Shown here: positions 39,138 through 47,548 of the stretch, one piece after another
Layout of the letters: each line of letters opens with the position of its first letter
Position numbering within the stretch: position 1 is the first letter of the stretch
Assembly (NCBI RefSeq): GCF_000024365.1
Contig: NC_013235.1
Coordinates: 1,984,001 to 2,048,000 of the forward strand
Reading direction: 5' to 3'
DNA: 64,000 bases
DNA from: Nakamurella multipartita DSM 44233
GTDB taxonomy: Bacteria; Actinomycetota; Actinomycetes; Mycobacteriales; Nakamurellaceae
Position numbers and translations under genes: made by a program
The notes under the pieces: model-generated
Seen by the model: the letters and a program-made list of their open reading frames with translations, nothing else
Told to the model about the DNA's origin: nothing
The model's database searches: none

Positions 39138-40742
39138 TCAGCCCAGCCGGTCCAGCAGGTGGTCGCCCACCCGCAACGCGTTGGCCGCCGCGGTCAGCGC
39201 CGGGTTCACCGCACCGATCGAGGGAAAGAAGCTGGTGTCCACCACGTACAGGTTGTCCAGCTCGTGGGCCTTGCAGTCGGTGTCCAGCACCGAGTCGGCC
39301 GGATCGCTGCCGAAACGGCAGGTACCGGCCTGGTGGGCCACCCCGGCGATCGGGATGTCGTTCTTCATGTAGGCCGAACGCGGGATCAGGTGATGCGGGT
39401 TCAGCCCGAGATGGCTCAGCCGGCGCTTGATCCGGTGGTAGAGCTCGTCCAGCGGCTTGGTGTTGTTCGGCGTGTAGGACAGGGTGATGTTCCCGTCGGC
39501 GGCCAGCGTGACCCGGTTCTCCGGCCGAGGCAGATCCTCGGTGGACAGCCAGAAATCCACCGCGTGCACGGCCACGTCGGACAGGGCGAAGGAGGGGGCC
39601 AGGGCGGTCTCCAGTGGCTTCTCGCCCCGGTACATCGGCGCCGAGCTCTTGCCGACCATCTGGATGTTGCCCATCGGGTAGTCGAACTCGTCGTCGCCGA
39701 AGTAGAAGTCGTTGACCCCCAGGGTCTTCTGGAAGCGGGTGTCGTTGCGCTCGGTCGACACGGCCAGGAACGCCCGGCTGTTGTGGAAGACGTAGTTGCG
39801 CCCGACCTGGTCCGAACCGTTGGCCAGCCCGTTCGGATGCCGGTCGGAGGCGCTGCGCAGCAACAGCTTGGCCGAGTTGGCCGCGCCGGCGCTGACCACC
39901 ACGATCGAACCGTGGAAGCGGTGCCGCTCGCCGCCGATCATGGCCACCACGTCGGTGACCGAGCGTCCGGTCAGGTCGGTGTCCAGCCGGATCACCTCGG
40001 CGCCGCGGATCAGCGTGACGTTAGGGTGCGTCAGGGCCGGGCGGACCGCGACCACCTCGGCGTCGGACTTGGCGTGCACCAGGCACGGGAAACCGTCGCA
40101 GGTGGCGCAGCGGATGCACCGGCTGTAGGCCATGTCCGCCTCGTTGAGCATGATGCCGGCCGGGGCGTGGAACGGATGCAGCCCGCTGGCCCGCAGATCG
40201 TCGTACAGCTGCTGGATCCGCGCCTCGTGCGAGACCGCCGGAAAAAGATACGGTCCCGAACTCGGTGGTTCGGTGGGATCCTCGCCCCGCTGCCCGTGCA
40301 CCTGGTAGAGCTGCTCGGCCTGCGCGTAGTACGGCTCGAAGTCGGCGTAGCTCACCGGCCACGCGGGGGAGATCCCGTCGAAGTGGATGAGTTCGCCGAA
40401 GTCCTTCTCCCGCAACCGGTACAGCGCCGCGCCGTAAAGCTTGGTGGCGCCGCCGACGTTGTAGTGGATCTGCGGCTGGAAGGACTTACCGTCGGCGTCG
40501 TACCAGGTGTCGGCCGAGACGTACCGGTTGTCGACGAAGACCGCGGTGGCATCCCAGTTCTGCACCTCCCGGGGCAGCCAGTCACCCCGCTCCAGGATCA
40601 GGATCCGCTTGCCGGAGGGCGCCAGCCGGTGGGCGAGCGTGCCGCCCCCGGCGCCGGAACCGATGATGACAACGTCGTAATCGGTGGAGTCGTAATCGGT
40701 GGAGTCGTAGTCGGTGGAGCCGTGGTCGGTGGATTCGGGCAC
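39138..40742 (-). CDS. GMC-family FAD oxidoreductase
   Basis: 534 residues from a GTG after GGAGG. The N-terminus has in-frame STDYD repeats, then the FAD loop DVVIIGSGAGGGTLAHRLA (near 23). NVGGATKLYGAALYRLRE is the second FAD motif, and the C-terminus AVNPALTAAANALRVGDHLL closes the GMC fold with the HQAGTCRFG active-site segment. An unusual CIRCATCDGFPC cluster lies near residue 210. Substrates in the family are sugars and alcohols. As the first gene of the GMC-MFS-GH63-SDR operon it probably oxidises a sugar, with an unknown electron acceptor. Confidence 0.88.
   Translation of the reverse strand: MPESTDHGSTDYDSTDYDSTDYDVVIIGSGAGGGTLAHRLAPSGKRILILERGDWLPREVQNWDATAVFVDNRYVSADTWYDADGKSFQPQIHYNVGGATKLYGAALYRLREKDFGELIHFDGISPAWPVSYADFEPYYAQAEQLYQVHGQRGEDPTEPPSSGPYLFPAVSHEARIQQLYDDLRASGLHPFHAPAGIMLNEADMAYSRCIRCATCDGFPCLVHAKSDAEVVAVRPALTHPNVTLIRGAEVIRLDTDLTGRSVTDVVAMIGGERHRFHGSIVVVSAGAANSAKLLLRSASDRHPNGLANGSDQVGRNYVFHNSRAFLAVSTERNDTRFQKTLGVNDFYFGDDEFDYPMGNIQMVGKSSAPMYRGEKPLETALAPSFALSDVAVHAVDFWLSTEDLPRPENRVTLAADGNITLSYTPNNTKPLDELYHRIKRRLSHLGLNPHHLIPRSAYMKNDIPIAGVAHQAGTCRFGSDPADSVLDTDCKAHELDNLYVVDTSFFPSIGAVNPALTAAANALRVGDHLLDRLG
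40681..40740. repeat. 15-nt in-frame tandem repeat at the GMC N-terminus
   Basis: Four 15-base units based on TCGGTGGAGTCGTAA run from 40681 to 40740, directly after the start codon of the GMC gene on the reverse strand. They encode repeated STDYD-type pentapeptides ahead of the FAD-binding fold. Copies nearest the FAD fold are almost identical; those nearest the start diverge. Confidence 0.9.
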
Positions 40743-40848
40743 GCTGCCTCCAGGGTCGGTGGGTCCGGGCGGCGGCGGTCGCGCCGGACGGGGTGCAGGG
40801 TGGCGGTGCTCGGCGCAGCGTCGGGCCGAGCACCCCGGGGTGGTGCGA

Positions 40849-42144
40849 CTAGAGCGTGGGCTCGTCGGCCTTGCTGTCGGCCCAGGCGATCCGGCCGACC
40901 GAGTCCGCCAGTTCCAGGTCGGGCGCCCGGTCGTGGTGGAAGTAGTCGTCGGCCCAGTTCAGGAAGGCGTCGACCTGGCTGTGGATGCCGGACAGCAGCA
41001 CGGCGTGCAGGCCCAACCAGGCCACGTAGGCCATCGGGCCCTCGAGATGGTGCCGGTGCTTGCCGATCTCGGACACGGCCGCATTGCGACCGATCATCGC
41101 CATGATGCCCTTGTCGTGGTAGTGGAACGGGGTCACCGGCGCGCCCTTGCGGTGCGCGACGATGTTCTTGCCGGCCCACTTGCCCGACTGCTGGGCGACC
41201 GAACCCAGCTGGGGCAGCGCGTGTCCCGAGCCGTCCGGGATGTTCGCGACGTCGCCGACGGCGAACACGCCGGGATTCCCGGGCACGGTCAGGTCGGCGG
41301 CGACGTCGATCCGGCCGCCGTGGCCCAGGGACAGGCCGGTGGTGGACACGATCGGCGGACCGGAGATGCCGCCGGCCCAGATCACCGTGTCGGTGGCCAC
41401 GGTGGAACCGTCGGACAGGGTGGCGGTGTCGGCCTGCACGGCCGCCACGGCGACCCCGAAGGTGATCTGCACGCCCTTCTCGATCAGCTTGGCCCGGGCG
41501 TACTCGTGCGTCTTGTCGGTGAACGGCTTGAGCAGCGCGTGCCCGTGGTCGACCAGCCGGACGGTGGCCTCGGCGTGCAGCGTGCCCTGGTCCTTGAGGG
41601 CGCCGAACAGCTCGGCCAGCGCCCCGGCGGTCTCCACGCCGGTCGGCCCGCCGCCGCAGACGATCACGGTGTACGGCTCGGCGGTGGCCGGATCGCTCAG
41701 CCGGCGCAGCCGGTCCCGCAGGTGTTGGCGCAACCGCCGGGCGTCCTCGACGGTGTACAGCGGGTAGGAGTGCTCGGCCGCCCCCGGGACGCCGAAGAAG
41801 TTGGCCTGCGAGCCGGCCGCGATCACCAGGTAGTCGGCCGTGTAATCGACGGTGCTCTCGCCCGCGTTCTCGCCGTCCTTGGTCACCACCGTCCGGGTGG
41901 CCGGGTCGATGCCGGTGACCTCGGCGGTCACCGTGACCACCCGCCGCTGGTCGGCGAACGCGGTGCTCAGCGGGCGGGCGATGTCCTCGGCCGGCAGCTG
42001 GGAGCTGGCGACCTGGTAGAGCAGCGGCTGGAATTGCGTGTAGTCGTGTCGGTCGAACAACGTCACGTCCACGTCGTGGTCGGCCAGCTCGGAGGCGCAG
42101 GCCACGCCGGCCATCCCGCCGCCGATGATGATCGCCGTGGTCAT
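40849..42144 (-). CDS. ndh: Type II NADH dehydrogenase (NDH-2)
   Basis: 431 residues. The FAD loop IIIGGGMAGVACASELA starts at residue 5. FQPLLYQVASSQL is the quinone-site segment of NDH-2, VIVCGGGPTGVETAGALAE is the NADH loop (near 165), and VFAVGDVANIPDGSGHALPQ the second FAD contact. The C-terminal amphipathic part would hold it to the membrane. It transfers electrons from NADH to menaquinone without pumping protons. It follows cydB on the same strand, so its quinol can feed cytochrome bd directly. Confidence 0.9.
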   Translation of the reverse strand: MTTAIIIGGGMAGVACASELADHDVDVTLFDRHDYTQFQPLLYQVASSQLPAEDIARPLSTAFADQRRVVTVTAEVTGIDPATRTVVTKDGENAGESTVDYTADYLVIAAGSQANFFGVPGAAEHSYPLYTVEDARRLRQHLRDRLRRLSDPATAEPYTVIVCGGGPTGVETAGALAELFGALKDQGTLHAEATVRLVDHGHALLKPFTDKTHEYARAKLIEKGVQITFGVAVAAVQADTATLSDGSTVATDTVIWAGGISGPPIVSTTGLSLGHGGRIDVAADLTVPGNPGVFAVGDVANIPDGSGHALPQLGSVAQQSGKWAGKNIVAHRKGAPVTPFHYHDKGIMAMIGRNAAVSEIGKHRHHLEGPMAYVAWLGLHAVLLSGIHSQVDAFLNWADDYFHHDRAPDLELADSVGRIAWADSKADEPTL

Positions 42145-42253
42145 CTCGCCGCCCCGGCCGATCGCGTCGCCGGACGGTGGTCCGGACGGTGGTGAGGCGC
42201 TCGCTGGCGCTGGCTCATTCGGGTCCTCCTGTGGTCTCGATCCATGGGCACGA

Positions 42254-43270
42254 TCATGCGGCGGCGCTCGCCGGGGCCGCGGGTTCGGTGCGCAGCCGTC
42301 GGCGGAACACCCAGTACGTCCAGCCCTGGTACAGCAGCACGAGCGGGGTCAGCACCGCTGCGGCCACCGTCATCACCTGCAGCGAGTAGGGGCTGGATGC
42401 CGAGTTGGTGACGGTCAACGAGTACGCCGGGTCGGTCGTCGACACCAGCAGGGTGGGGTACAGGCAGACGAACAGCGCGGCCACCAGGGCGCCGATGCTG
42501 ATCGCGGTGGCCACGAAGGTGGCCGGCCCGGCCCGCCCCGGCAACGCGGTGACCGCCGCGGCGATGACGGCGACGGCCGGCACGGCCACGGCCAGGTAGC
42601 CCCACCCGCCGGGCGCGGCCAGCACCACCATCCACACCGCGGCCACCAGCACCAACGCGACCGCGGGCAGGGCCAGCCGGCGGACCAGCGCGCGGGAGCG
42701 CTCCAGGACCGGGCCGGTGGTGCGCAGGGTCAGGAAGGCGGCGCCGTGCAGCAGGCTCAGAGTCAGCAGGGTCAGCCCGAGCAGCAGCCCGAACGGGGTC
42801 AGCAGGTCCAGGAAGCTGCCGGTGAAATCGCCGGCCGCGTCGATCGGCAGGCCGGCGAGCAGGTCGCCCAGGCCGATCCCGATCAGCAGCGGGGCCAGCA
42901 CCGAGCCCACGGTCAGCGTCCAGCCCCAGGTGTGCCGCCAGGCCGGCGCGGCGAACTTGCCGCGGAACTCGAAGGACACCCCGCGCACGATCAGCGCGGC
43001 CAGCAGCAGCCACAGGGCCAGGTACAGCGCAGAGAACCAGCTGGCGTACCAGTTGGGGAAGGCGGCGAACATCGACGCCCCGGCCACGATCAGCCAGACC
43101 TCGTTGCCGTCCCAGAACGGGCCGATCGAGTTGATGGCGACCCGGCGTTCGGTGTCGGTGCGGCCGACCACCTTGTGCAGGGCGCCGACTCCGAAGTCGA
43201 ATCCTTCCAGGACGAAGAAACCGGTCCAGAAGAACGCCACGATCACGAACCAGACGGTGGGCAGGGTCAT
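42254..43270 (-). CDS. cydB: Cytochrome bd oxidase subunit II
   Basis: 338 residues from the ATG at 43270. The N-terminus TLPTVWFVIVAFFWTGFFVLEGFDFG and following RRVAINSIGPFWDGNEVWLI are diagnostic of CydB, with about 8-9 helices. It starts 12 bases after the cydA stop. It supports assembly of the haem-bearing CydA. Confidence 0.95.
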   Translation of the reverse strand: MTLPTVWFVIVAFFWTGFFVLEGFDFGVGALHKVVGRTDTERRVAINSIGPFWDGNEVWLIVAGASMFAAFPNWYASWFSALYLALWLLLAALIVRGVSFEFRGKFAAPAWRHTWGWTLTVGSVLAPLLIGIGLGDLLAGLPIDAAGDFTGSFLDLLTPFGLLLGLTLLTLSLLHGAAFLTLRTTGPVLERSRALVRRLALPAVALVLVAAVWMVVLAAPGGWGYLAVAVPAVAVIAAAVTALPGRAGPATFVATAISIGALVAALFVCLYPTLLVSTTDPAYSLTVTNSASSPYSLQVMTVAAAVLTPLVLLYQGWTYWVFRRRLRTEPAAPASAAA

Positions 43271-43281
43271 CGGTCCCGTCC

Positions 43282-44697
43282 TCAGTACGTCAGCGAGGGG
43301 GTCGGTTCGGCAGCGTCCGCGGGCCGGTCCGGGGTGAGCGGTTCGGCCGGCAGCGGCTGCCGGGCGTGCCGGAGCATCAGGATCGCGGCGATCACCCCGA
43401 TCGTGGTGTACAGCACGACCACGATGCTCAGGCTGACCACGATCTGGCCGGCGCTGCCGGAGCCGGACAGCCCGTCCTTGGTCAGCATCAGTCCCTGCAC
43501 GACCCAGGGTTGGCGCCCGCTCTCGGTCAGGAACCAGCCCGCGGTGGACATCAGGAACGGGGTGATCATGATCCAGCTGGCGATCCACAGAAAGACCCGG
43601 GCGGTGGCCAGCTTCTTGCGCCACCACAACCAGATGCCCCACACGCCGAACAGGGCGACCAGGGTGGCCAGGTAGGCCATCACGCGCATCGACCAGTACT
43701 GGATGAACACGTTCGGCACGTACTCGCCCGGTCCGTACTGCTGCTGGTACTGCTCGTTGAGCGGAGTCAGTCCCTGGACCTCGCCGTTCCAGGTGCCGGT
43801 GGCCAGCAGGGACAGCAGGTGCGGGATCTCGATGATCTTGGTCGGCGGGTCGTCGGCGGTCCAGCCGCCGATCTGCAGCATGGAGAACGAGCAGGGCTGG
43901 CAGGTCTGCCAGTTGGCCTCGGCCGCGGCGATCTTCATCGGCTGGTAGGAGGTCTCGTTGATGCCCAGCTGGCCGCCGACGTGGAACTGCAGCACGGTGC
44001 CGATCAGCAGCGCGGTCAGCCCGAGTTTGGCCGTGCCGGTGAACTCGGCCACCGTGCCGTCGGTGGTGGCCCGCCGCCGCAGCTGCCAGGCCGAGACGGC
44101 CAGCAGCATCCCGCCGCCGAAGATCAGGGCTACCAGCAGCACGTGCAGGTAGCCCCAGATGAAGACCGGGTTGGTGAACACGTCGCCGATCGAGGTCAGC
44201 TGGGCCCGGCCGGTGTCCGGGTTGATGGTGTAGCCGCGCGGGTTCTGCATCCACGAGTTCGCGGCGATGATGAACAGGGCCGACAGGCACGCGCCCAGCG
44301 CCACCATCCAGGCCGTGAGCAGGTGCACCCGGCGCGGCAGCACGTTGAAGCCGAACAACCACAGGCCCAGGAACGTGGACTCGAGGAAGAAGGCGGCCAG
44401 TCCCTCCATGGCCAGGGGGGCGCCGAAGACGTCGCCGACGAAGCGTGAGTAGGCCGACCAGTTGAGCCCGAACTGGAACTCCTGGACCAGGCCGGTGACG
44501 ACGCCGACGCTGATCGAGATCAGCATCAGCCCGCCGAAGAAGCGCAGCACTCGCTTGAGCTCGGGGGTGCCCCGGCGGAACCACCGGGTGTGCAGCACGG
44601 CGACCAGGATGGCCATGCCCATCGTGATCGGGACGAAGAAGAAGTGGTACACGCTGGTGGTGGCGAACTGCAGGCGGGCCAGGTCCAACTGATCCAT
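43282..44697 (-). CDS. cydA: Cytochrome bd oxidase subunit I
   Basis: 471 residues from the ATG at 44697 (GGAG eight bases upstream); the longer frame upstream is noncoding. Haem ligands can be placed: His in SVYHFFFVP, His in WGYLHVLLV and Met in MRVMAYL. EGLAAFFLESTFLGLW carries the conserved Glu pair and ESGRQPWVVQG the quinol-linked GRQPW motif. The Q-loop is short and contains CQPC near residue 262. It reduces oxygen with high affinity, using menaquinol. First gene of cydA-cydB-ndh; no cydDC in the window. Confidence 0.95.
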   Translation of the reverse strand: MDQLDLARLQFATTSVYHFFFVPITMGMAILVAVLHTRWFRRGTPELKRVLRFFGGLMLISISVGVVTGLVQEFQFGLNWSAYSRFVGDVFGAPLAMEGLAAFFLESTFLGLWLFGFNVLPRRVHLLTAWMVALGACLSALFIIAANSWMQNPRGYTINPDTGRAQLTSIGDVFTNPVFIWGYLHVLLVALIFGGGMLLAVSAWQLRRRATTDGTVAEFTGTAKLGLTALLIGTVLQFHVGGQLGINETSYQPMKIAAAEANWQTCQPCSFSMLQIGGWTADDPPTKIIEIPHLLSLLATGTWNGEVQGLTPLNEQYQQQYGPGEYVPNVFIQYWSMRVMAYLATLVALFGVWGIWLWWRKKLATARVFLWIASWIMITPFLMSTAGWFLTESGRQPWVVQGLMLTKDGLSGSGSAGQIVVSLSIVVVLYTTIGVIAAILMLRHARQPLPAEPLTPDRPADAAEPTPSLTY

Positions 44698-44826
44698 ATG
44701 ACGTGCTCCGGCTGACGCGGCGACAGGATGGGGACGATGACGAACGGGACGGCGGGGTCTACTGCACGTGACATCGGGGGCCCGGCGACGCCGGCGGGCG
44801 CGACCTGAATTCGCCAGGCCCCCCAA

Positions 44827-44880
44827 CCCTGACGCAGACCAACCTTGACGCAGACGATCTTCGCTGGGCATCACCCTGAC
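44827..44880. promoter_or_regulatory. Repeated CC(C/T)TGACGCAGAC motif upstream of cydA
   Basis: CCCTGACGCAGAC (44827-44839) and CCTTGACGCAGAC (44843-44855) recur with a 16-base period, and a third partial CCCTGAC lies at 44874-44880. They sit in the divergent gap between cydA and the glgX-like gene, a natural place for redox control of the oxidase. The regulator is unknown. Confidence 0.4.
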
Positions 44881-44951
44881 GGGGTGGATGCCCGGTTTTA
44901 CCCTAGATTACGCAGCGACAACACGCCTCACGGACTGTAACTTTTGGCGCC

Positions 44952-46238
44952 GTGGGTGCACAGGTCCGTCCCGGCCGTCCGTTTCCGCTCGGCGTGCATC
45001 TGCGCGACGGCGGCGCCAACGTCGCGGTCTACTCCTCGGTCGCCGAATCCGTCGAGCTGTGCCTGTTCGACGGCCCGGACGAGACGCGGCTGAGCCTGCC
45101 CGGCCGGGACGACGGCATCTGGCATGCCTTCGTCCCCGGGATGGCGGCCGGGCAGCAGTACGGGTTCCGGGTGCACGGGCCGTGGAACCCGGCCACCGGG
45201 CACCGGGTCAACCCGGCCAAGTTGCTGCTCGATCCTTACGCCCGCGCGATCACCGGGTCGGTGACGTTCGACCCGGCCGCCTACGGGCACGACCTGGCCG
45301 ACCCGAGCCGGCCCAGCACCTTGGACTCGGCCCCGGTGATGCCCCGCAGCGTGCTGGTGCCGCCGTTCGATCCGGTCGACCCGAGCTCCCGGCCGCGGCA
45401 TCACCTCAGCGACTCGGTGATCTACGAGATCCACGTCAAGGGCTTCACCGCGCGGCACCCGGACATCCCCCCGGAGGTGCGCGGCACCTACGCCGGGCTG
45501 GCCCACCCGGCCGCGATCGCGCACCTGCGCGGTCTGGGGGTGACCGCGGTCGAGTTGCTGCCGGTGCACCAGCACGTGCCCGAGGCGTTCCTGGTGCAGC
45601 GCGGGCTGACCAACTACTGGGGCTACAACTCCATCGGCTACTTCGCCCCGCATCCGGACTACTCGGCCGCGGTCCGGGCCGGGCGGCCCGGCGGCGAGGT
45701 GGCCGAGTTCCGGGACATGGTCCGCGAGCTGCACGCGGCCGGCATCGAGGTGATCCTGGACGTCGTCTACAACCACACCGCCGAGGGCGACGCGGGTGGG
45801 CCGACCGTCTGCTTCCGCGGGCTGGACAACGCCGCCTACTACCGGCTGGACCGGGCCGACCCGTCCCGCTACGTGGACACCTCGGGCTGCGGGAACGCCC
45901 TGAACGTGGGCAGCCCGACCGGCCTGCGGCTGATCATGGACTCGCTGCGGTACTGGGTCAGCGAGATGGGGGTGGACGGCTTCCGGTTCGACCTGGCGCC
46001 CAGCCTGGCCCGGCAGGACGGTGCGTTCAGCTCGATGGCCGCCTTCTTCGACCTGGTCTGGCTGGTCAACGCCTGGTGGGAGCCGGAGAAGTTCGTCCTC
46101 GGCGGGCCCGACGTGGTCGGCGGGCGCACCCTGGCCGTGGCCTGCGACAGCTTCGACCCGGCCCGGGCCGGGGCCACCGTCGACCCGGGCTCGGTGACGG
46201 TGGGACCGCGGTCGGTCGTGCTGCTGCGCCGGAGCTGA
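44952..46238 (+). pseudogene. GlgX-like glycogen debranching enzyme with internal deletion
   Basis: 428 residues from a GTG. The N-terminal CBM48-type domain (residues 1-150; RPFPLGVHLRDGGANVAVYS) and the first half of the GH13 barrel are normal: ILDVVYNHTAEGD, then DGFRFDLAPSLAR with the nucleophile Asp near 345. Directly after FFDLV the chain joins WLVNAWWEPEKFVLG, which belongs to the C-terminal beta domain of GlgX. About 250-300 residues with the acid/base Glu and last catalytic Asp are missing, though the frame is kept. Normal GlgX has about 650-720 residues. It should be catalytically dead unless it was repurposed; no stop or frameshift is seen. Confidence 0.8.
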
Positions 46239-46346
46239 ACCCGGCCGCGGGCCGGGGCTCGGTGTCACGTCCGGGCTCAGTGTCGTGTCCGGCGCGTCAC
46301 CGATCGAGCAGCGTAGACCGGCGGGGTAGGGGATCCCGGTCCCGGG

Positions 46347-46820
46347 TCAGTGCGGGGCGGGGCCGGCGACGCGCCGCACGACCTTGCCCAGACCGTCGCG
46401 CACCGCGGTCAGCTCGGCGGGCGTCATCGCCTGCCCGAACTGCCGCTCGATGCCGGCCAGGTAGGTGGGCGCCGCCTGCCGGAGCGCCGTGCGGCCCTTG
46501 ACCGTCAGCACCGCGTAGGCCGACCGCCGGTCGTCGGGGTTGGCCTCCCGCCGGACCAGCCCGGCCTGCGTCATCTCGTCGATCAGCCGGCTCACCCGGG
46601 TCCGGCTCAGGGTGACTCGCTCGCCGAGTTCGCTCATCCGCAGTCGTCGGTCCGGACCGGAGTTGAGTTCGAGCAGCACGTCGTACCAGACGAGTGGCAG
46701 GTGGTGCCGGGCCTGCAGTTCCCGGTCCAACAGCGGGACCAGCATCGCGTGGACGCGCAGCAACGCCCCCCAGGCGTCCGCCGCGGCGGGGTGGGTCGTC
46801 GGTCCGTCCGGCTCCGGCAT
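46347..46820 (-). CDS. MarR-family transcriptional regulator
   Basis: 157 residues. The winged helix is at about 60-110: LRMSELGERVTLSRTRVSRL, then IDEMTQAGLVRREANPDDRR, the typical MarR wing with DDRR. Divergent from the azoreductase gene. Two near-identical palindromes lie between them, so it probably represses both genes and responds to quinones or similar electrophiles. Confidence 0.9.
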   Translation of the reverse strand: MPEPDGPTTHPAAADAWGALLRVHAMLVPLLDRELQARHHLPLVWYDVLLELNSGPDRRLRMSELGERVTLSRTRVSRLIDEMTQAGLVRREANPDDRRSAYAVLTVKGRTALRQAAPTYLAGIERQFGQAMTPAELTAVRDGLGKVVRRVAGPAPH

Positions 46821-46840
46821 GTCGCCATCCTACCCATTGT

Positions 46841-46878
46841 GTGCGTGCGCACGCACCTGTTAGTGTGTGCGCACGCAC
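46841..46878. promoter_or_regulatory. Two palindromic MarR operators, 22 bp apart
   Basis: GTGCGTGCGCACGCAC (46841-46856) is a perfect 16-base palindrome. GTGTGTGCGCACGCAC (46863-46878) matches it at 15 of 16 positions. The 22-base offset, two helical turns, puts both on the same DNA face in the 84-base divergent promoter between marR and azoR. Confidence 0.75.
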
Positions 46879-46904
46879 GTACACCCGAGTCTGGGAGGCC
46901 GACC

Positions 46905-47531
46905 ATGACCACACTGCTGCACATCAGCGCATCGCCACGGGGCGAGCAGTCCGAATCGCTGGCGATCGCCGCCACCTTCCTGGCGGCCTACCGGCAGACC
47001 CATCCGGACAACGACATTCAGACCTGGGATCTGTGGGACGGCTCGCTGCCGGCATTCGGACCGGCGGCGGCCGCGGCCAAAATGGCGGTGTTCGCGGGGG
47101 TGGAGCCGGCGGGGGAGCCGGCGGCCGCCTGGCGCGCGGCCGGCGCCGCGTTCGAGCGCTTCGCCGCCGCCGACGAGTACCTGTTCAGCGTGCCGATGTG
47201 GAACGCCGGCATTCCGTACATCCTCAAGCAGTTCATCGACGTGGTCAGCCAACCGGGTCTGGTCTTCGGATTCGATCCCGAGCTCGGGTACACCGGCCTG
47301 CTGGCCGGCCGCAAGGCCGCGGTCATCTACACCAGCGCCGTCTACGGCCGGGGCCGGCCGCCGTCCTTCGGGTCGGACTTCCAGTCCCCGTACGTCCGGG
47401 ACTGGTTGAACTGGGCCGGCGTGGCGGACGTCTGCGAGATCGAGTTCCGACCTGACCTGGCCGTCGCCGACGCCGCCTCCGGGCGGCAGGCCGCGCACGC
47501 CGCGGCCCGGGACGCCGGCAAGGCGTTCTGA
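46905..47531 (+). CDS. azoR: FMN-dependent NADH-azoreductase / quinone reductase
   Basis: 208 residues, flavodoxin-like fold. The FMN phosphate loop is LLHISASPRGEQSESLAIA (near 4), then FSVPMWNAGIPYILKQFID (near 100), the PMWN isoalloxazine motif of AzoR, and TSAVYGRG. It reduces quinones and azo compounds with two electrons from NADH. GGGAGG precedes the ATG. It is controlled by the divergent MarR gene, like other quinone-sensing pairs. Confidence 0.9.
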   Translation: MTTLLHISASPRGEQSESLAIAATFLAAYRQTHPDNDIQTWDLWDGSLPAFGPAAAAAKMAVFAGVEPAGEPAAAWRAAGAAFERFAAADEYLFSVPMWNAGIPYILKQFIDVVSQPGLVFGFDPELGYTGLLAGRKAAVIYTSAVYGRGRPPSFGSDFQSPYVRDWLNWAGVADVCEIEFRPDLAVADAASGRQAAHAAARDAGKAF

Positions 47532-47548
47532 GCAGCGGCCGAACCGCC

